A stretch of 32,936 nucleotides of DNA from a virus: positions 1 to 32,936 of IMG/VR virus record IMGVR_UViG_3300025132_000155; one strand, written 5' to 3'. The notes beneath the pieces were generated by a model. That model was not told the origin of the DNA, searched no databases, and worked only from the letters and a program-made list of their open reading frames with translations. This document shows positions 32,293 to 32,936 of this stretch, piece after piece; within the stretch, counting starts at the first letter, position 1; each line of letters begins with the position of its first letter. A program made the translations under genes and the position numbers.

Positions 32293-32492
32293 GCACAGAA
32301 TTTGAGGAACCATTAATTATTGAGATCAAGCGTGGGCGCATAGGAATGCGCCAAGTGGTAGATGAGGACCAGATGAGAGAGGAGCCTGACCGGGACAGGC
32401 GTCTGAAGTGGTTGTTTATGCGCTGCTACGAGGCGTTTGAGGGACACGAATTTAAGGAGATTGAAGAGGAAGTGATGCGCGGCGTGAACTGA
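32289..32492 (+). CDS. Small hypothetical protein coupled to the HTH gene
   Basis: A 67-residue charged protein starting in an ATGA overlap with the preceding gene and ending immediately before the methyltransferase GTG. It is rich in Glu and Arg (DQMREEPDRDRRLKWLFMRC, HEFKEIEEEVMRG) and probably helical. No domain is seen. Overlapping starts and stops on both sides support real translation within this operon. Confidence 0.6.
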   Translation: MSTEFEEPLIIEIKRGRIGMRQVVDEDQMREEPDRDRRLKWLFMRCYEAFEGHEFKEIEEEVMRGVN

Positions 32493-32936
32493 GTGAATGA
32501 GTTGGCATTATTCGCGGGCGCTGGTGGCGGCATACTGGGGGGAAAGATCCTTGGATGGCGAACCGTGTGCGCCGTCGAGATCGACAGACATTGCCGGGAT
32601 GTCTTGGTCGCCAGACAAAACGACGGATGTCTCGAACCGTTCCCGATCTGGGATGACGTACGAACCTTTGACGGACGAAGTTGGCGAGGACGTGTTGACG
32701 TGGTTTCAGGAGGGTTCCCTTGTACCGACATATCGTGCGCAGGAAAAGGAGCAGGACTTGACGGAGAACAATCCGGTCTTTTCTCCGAGATGCGGCGGAT
32801 TATTGGCGAGGTTCGACCCCGATACGTGTTTATTGAAAACTCCCCAATGCTTGCTCTTCGAGGAGGGACAAGAGTCATTGCAGACCTTGCCAAATTGGGG
32901 TTCGATGCGAGATGGGGAATTGTGGGAGCACACCAT
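32493..32936 (+). CDS. DNA (cytosine-5-)-methyltransferase, N-terminal part
   Basis: From GTG 32493 the frame is open to the window edge (148 residues seen). Motif I is LFAGAGGGILGGKILGWRTV (AdoMet binding), followed by CAVEIDRHC (motif II). Motif IV, VVSGGFPCTDISCAGKGAGL, contains the catalytic Cys; motif VI is YVFIENSPML. It transfers methyl groups from S-adenosylmethionine to C5 of cytosine. No restriction endonuclease gene is visible next to it, so it is probably an orphan phage methylase protecting phage DNA from host restriction, or acting in regulation of packaging or replication. The specificity region lies beyond the edge. Confidence 0.9.
   Translation, partial: MNELALFAGAGGGILGGKILGWRTVCAVEIDRHCRDVLVARQNDGCLEPFPIWDDVRTFDGRSWRGRVDVVSGGFPCTDISCAGKGAGLDGEQSGLFSEMRRIIGEVRPRYVFIENSPMLALRGGTRVIADLAKLGFDARWGIVGAHH

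Overview
This window reads as most of the genome of a temperate tailed bacteriophage (Caudoviricetes), probably short-tailed. It has a portal, scaffold, SU10/DUF5309-type capsid protein, a head-tail adaptor, a gp10-like beta-rich tail hub, a shaft-type fibre and very large internal (ejection) proteins. I see no tape measure, tail tube or sheath. The host cannot be named from sequence alone. Clear Shine-Dalgarno sites (aaaggag) precede the capsid and several early genes, so the host is bacterial; the protein families are of a kind I associate with marine phages (inference). No cellular housekeeping genes, complete tRNA, rRNA or CRISPR array were found.

Layout. 1-18.4 kb, + strand: the virion module, from the C-terminal part of the portal through scaffold, major capsid, decoration-like protein, adaptor, tail hub, fibre and three internal proteins, ending in a 2013-residue polyvalent protein with a zincin motif and an ART-like domain. 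18.4-18.7 kb: a structured attP, consisting of a tRNA 3'-end core flanked at about 92 bp on each side by TTTGCCA repeats. 18.7-20.1 kb: tyrosine integrase. 20.2-21.8 kb: three uncharacterised early ORFs (two clearly acidic) and a small HTH gene, closed by a strong intrinsic terminator. 21.8-22.3 kb: an excisionase-like gene and a convergent ribbon-helix-helix gene. 22.5-25.3 kb: a RecT/RecE-type recombination operon. 25.3-30.5 kb, - strand: an HTH regulator, lipoprotein, holin, spanin-like protein, M15 endolysin and two paralogous lectin-domain proteins, with one + strand gene lying in a gap. 30.5-31.8 kb: largely non-coding control region with one membrane protein. 31.8 kb to the end, + strand: a terminase-small-subunit-like HTH protein, a small ORF, and the start of a cytosine-C5 methyltransferase.

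The right-hand + strand genes probably run round a circular map into the portal at the left edge. The large terminase subunit, rest of the methyltransferase and start of the portal would lie outside the window. Because attP is intact, the DNA came from a free or circular phage genome, not an integrated prophage.

The most interesting signal is a family of roughly 10-bp iterons (core about TATACCAAGC). They occur at three places only: inside attP between one arm and the core, and in the promoter regions of two leftward genes at 30.66 and 31.53 kb. A 20-bp segment is 17-18/20 identical between the attP copy and each of the other two. In the two promoter copies the repeats fill the spacer of a recognisable -35/-10 pair. 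This suggests one protein that both directs recombination at attP and controls leftward transcription, comparable in logic to P2 Cox but with an unrecognised site.
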